A stretch of 64,000 bases of DNA, from assembly GCA_016719535.1 (NCBI GenBank), contig JADJYX010000013.1:384681-448680 (forward strand). The letters are read 5' to 3'. Both the position numbers and the translations under genes were made by a program. This stretch comes from Rubrivivax sp. Its GTDB lineage: Bacteria; Pseudomonadota; Gammaproteobacteria; Burkholderiales; Burkholderiaceae_C. Under the pieces are notes generated by a model. That model made no database searches and was not told where the DNA came from. It saw nothing but the letters and a program-made list of their open reading frames with translations. Position 1 is the first letter of the stretch, and each line of letters begins with the position of its first letter. This document shows, piece after piece, positions 62,903 to 64,000 of this stretch.

Positions 62903-63964
62903 TCATGCCTCTTCGACCCAGCTGTCCACCGTATCGGCCCGATCCAGCCAGCGCAGCACCTCGGCTGCCATGGGATGGTCGACGGCCAGATAACGCCGGC
63001 GCAGTCGCAGGCGGTCTTTGCCCAGCCGGTCGATGCCCCGGTCCTGCAGGGCATGCAGGTCTTCCTCGAGCATCGCCGCGAGATCGGCGCCTGCCAGGGC
63101 GCGCGCGGCTTCGCGGAAGGCGTGCATGTAGGCGTACAGCGGACCCTCGCGGTAGCCGGCCGCCAGCGTGGCGGCGGGTATCAGGCTCAGGTGCGGTTGC
63201 AGCGCCGGGTTGATGGCATGTGCCGCGATGTGGGACCCGATCGCACGCGGGCGTCCCGTAAAGCCTCGCAGGTGCAGGAAGCGCGACATCTGCGGTCCGT
63301 CGTTGACCGGGTAGTTGTCCCACAGCGTCGGCTTGCGGCGCAGCGACCCGGCCACACGCTCGAGATGGCCGACGCCGAATTCGCGGGCGCAGATCTCTTC
63401 GCCCGTCCAGTAGACGCCGACGCGCGGGTCGAGCCGGCGCCCGAGTTCATCCAGATAGCCCGCAGGGCGCTCGCCGAAGACGACGTCCAGCATCCTGTCG
63501 TCGCTGTAATAGGTCGGGCACATCAGGACCCGGCTGGCGCGGGTGGTGGCCAGCGCGGCGTGCACGATCTCGGCCTCGCGCGCGGCGAGGTCCGGCACAT
63601 CGCCCCTCGTGTCGTCGAACAGGATCGCGAGATCGTCGATGCCGATGTCGTCGAGTGCCCGGAGCTTGGCGGCAAGGTCGGCTCTTGCAGCACCGGTGTC
63701 GTCGCGGTACAGCTCGTAGGGGCTGAGCCCGATGCCGAAGCGCATGCCCAGGCGGCGGCAGTGCGCCGACAGGTCGGCCAGCTGGGCGAAGGCGGCCGGC
63801 GGGTGTGGCTCGCGCCAGCGTCGGCGCAGGAAGGCATCCGCCTTCGGCGCGTGGTGGAACCATGCATAGCCCAGTTCGCGCAGCTGCGTCAGCACGCGCT
63901 TGCGATCGTCGTGGCACCACGGCTTGCCGAAGTAGCCCTCGATGACTCCCAGTTCCGGAACCAT
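62903..63964 (-). CDS. GH84-like beta-N-acetylglucosaminidase domain protein
   Basis: A 353-residue protein resembling the catalytic (beta/alpha)8 domain of GH84 O-GlcNAcase/hyaluronidase-type enzymes: LGVIEGYFGKPWCHDDRKRV, WFHHAPKAD, GIGLSPYELY, the paired catalytic aspartates in DLAILFDDTRGD, CPTYYSDD, VGVYWTGEEICAREF and LWDNYPVNDGPQMSR. No signal peptide is seen, so it is probably cytoplasmic. AAGGGCGGG precedes the ATG. It directly follows the end of another gene on the same strand. Confidence 0.88.
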   Translation of the reverse strand: MVPELGVIEGYFGKPWCHDDRKRVLTQLRELGYAWFHHAPKADAFLRRRWREPHPPAAFAQLADLSAHCRRLGMRFGIGLSPYELYRDDTGAARADLAAKLRALDDIGIDDLAILFDDTRGDVPDLAAREAEIVHAALATTRASRVLMCPTYYSDDRMLDVVFGERPAGYLDELGRRLDPRVGVYWTGEEICAREFGVGHLERVAGSLRRKPTLWDNYPVNDGPQMSRFLHLRGFTGRPRAIGSHIAAHAINPALQPHLSLIPAATLAAGYREGPLYAYMHAFREAARALAGADLAAMLEEDLHALQDRGIDRLGKDRLRLRRRYLAVDHPMAAEVLRWLDRADTVDSWVEEA

Positions 63965-63982
63965 GTGCCCGCCCTTCAGGGT

Positions 63983-64000
63983 CTAGAAGACCAGCACCTT
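63983..64000 (-). CDS. C-terminal end of an unidentified gene (cut by window edge)
   Basis: The minus strand enters the window as a frame reading KVLVF followed by TAG at 63985-63983, 18 nt before the GH84-like start. Five residues do not allow identification; the short spacing suggests one operon. Confidence 0.3.
   Translation of the reverse strand, partial: KVLVF

Overview
This is a GC-rich (roughly 70%) chromosomal segment from a betaproteobacterium, most likely a Burkholderiales member of the Rubrivivax/Leptothrix/Ideonella or Comamonadaceae type. The grounds are a Bug-family (tripartite tricarboxylate) binding protein, a TAXI-TRAP transporter, an exosortase-associated PrsT TPR protein, PaiB/MocR genes, and the order mnmE-yidC-yidD-rnpA-rpmH / dnaA-dnaN-gyrB that marks the replication origin. 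Assignments rest on reading the translated sequence; no database search was run.

Left part (1-6 kb) is accessory and partly decayed: the start of hipA with hipB and two matching operator palindromes, prfC, a MNT-type nucleotidyltransferase antitoxin whose HEPN partner seems reduced to a fragment, a heavily frameshifted remnant of a type ISP restriction-modification enzyme, and a secreted trypsin-like protease.

6-25 kb is mostly housekeeping and transport: TerB-like protein, psuG with a secreted pectinacetylesterase-like hydrolase, ubiA, a TAXI-TRAP transporter with an internal terminator, a MocR regulator facing an OsmC/PaiB/GNAT operon, oxyR and recG (recG carries an in-frame palindromic insertion; a nested palindrome lies between the two), and queA-tgt.

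21.8-26.9 kb is the most unusual locus. A LuxR-type regulator lies divergent to an RsaM-like (DUF4902) protein, with no luxI. Directly downstream of luxR, on the same strand, are a 48-residue double-glycine peptide gene, a HlyD-type adaptor and a C39-peptidase ABC exporter. Three near-identical 16-bp lux-box-like dyads occur in the window, all here: two between luxR and the rsaM-like gene, one upstream of the peptide gene. I infer a LuxR-controlled circuit that exports a very short peptide.

26.9-50.6 kb holds an operon of an active-site-less glutaredoxin-like protein, an alpha/beta hydrolase and a NatAB-type ABC exporter; prsT; thioredoxin-like, DUF427, pirin, GST, acyl-CoA synthetase, HDOD and GMC oxidoreductase genes; a Gly-rich RRM protein; the kdsD-kdsC-lptC lipopolysaccharide operon ending in an SDR gene; a KefB-type antiporter; a histidine phosphatase overlapping apt; and a Bug receptor.

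50.6-64 kb contains a cyclase-family gene, mnmE broken in one (GC)n run, yidC-yidD-rnpA-rpmH, the oriC region with DnaA boxes (two of them inside an rnpA insertion), dnaA, dnaN, gyrB, a TonB-like protein, and a GH84 glycosidase-like gene at the right edge.
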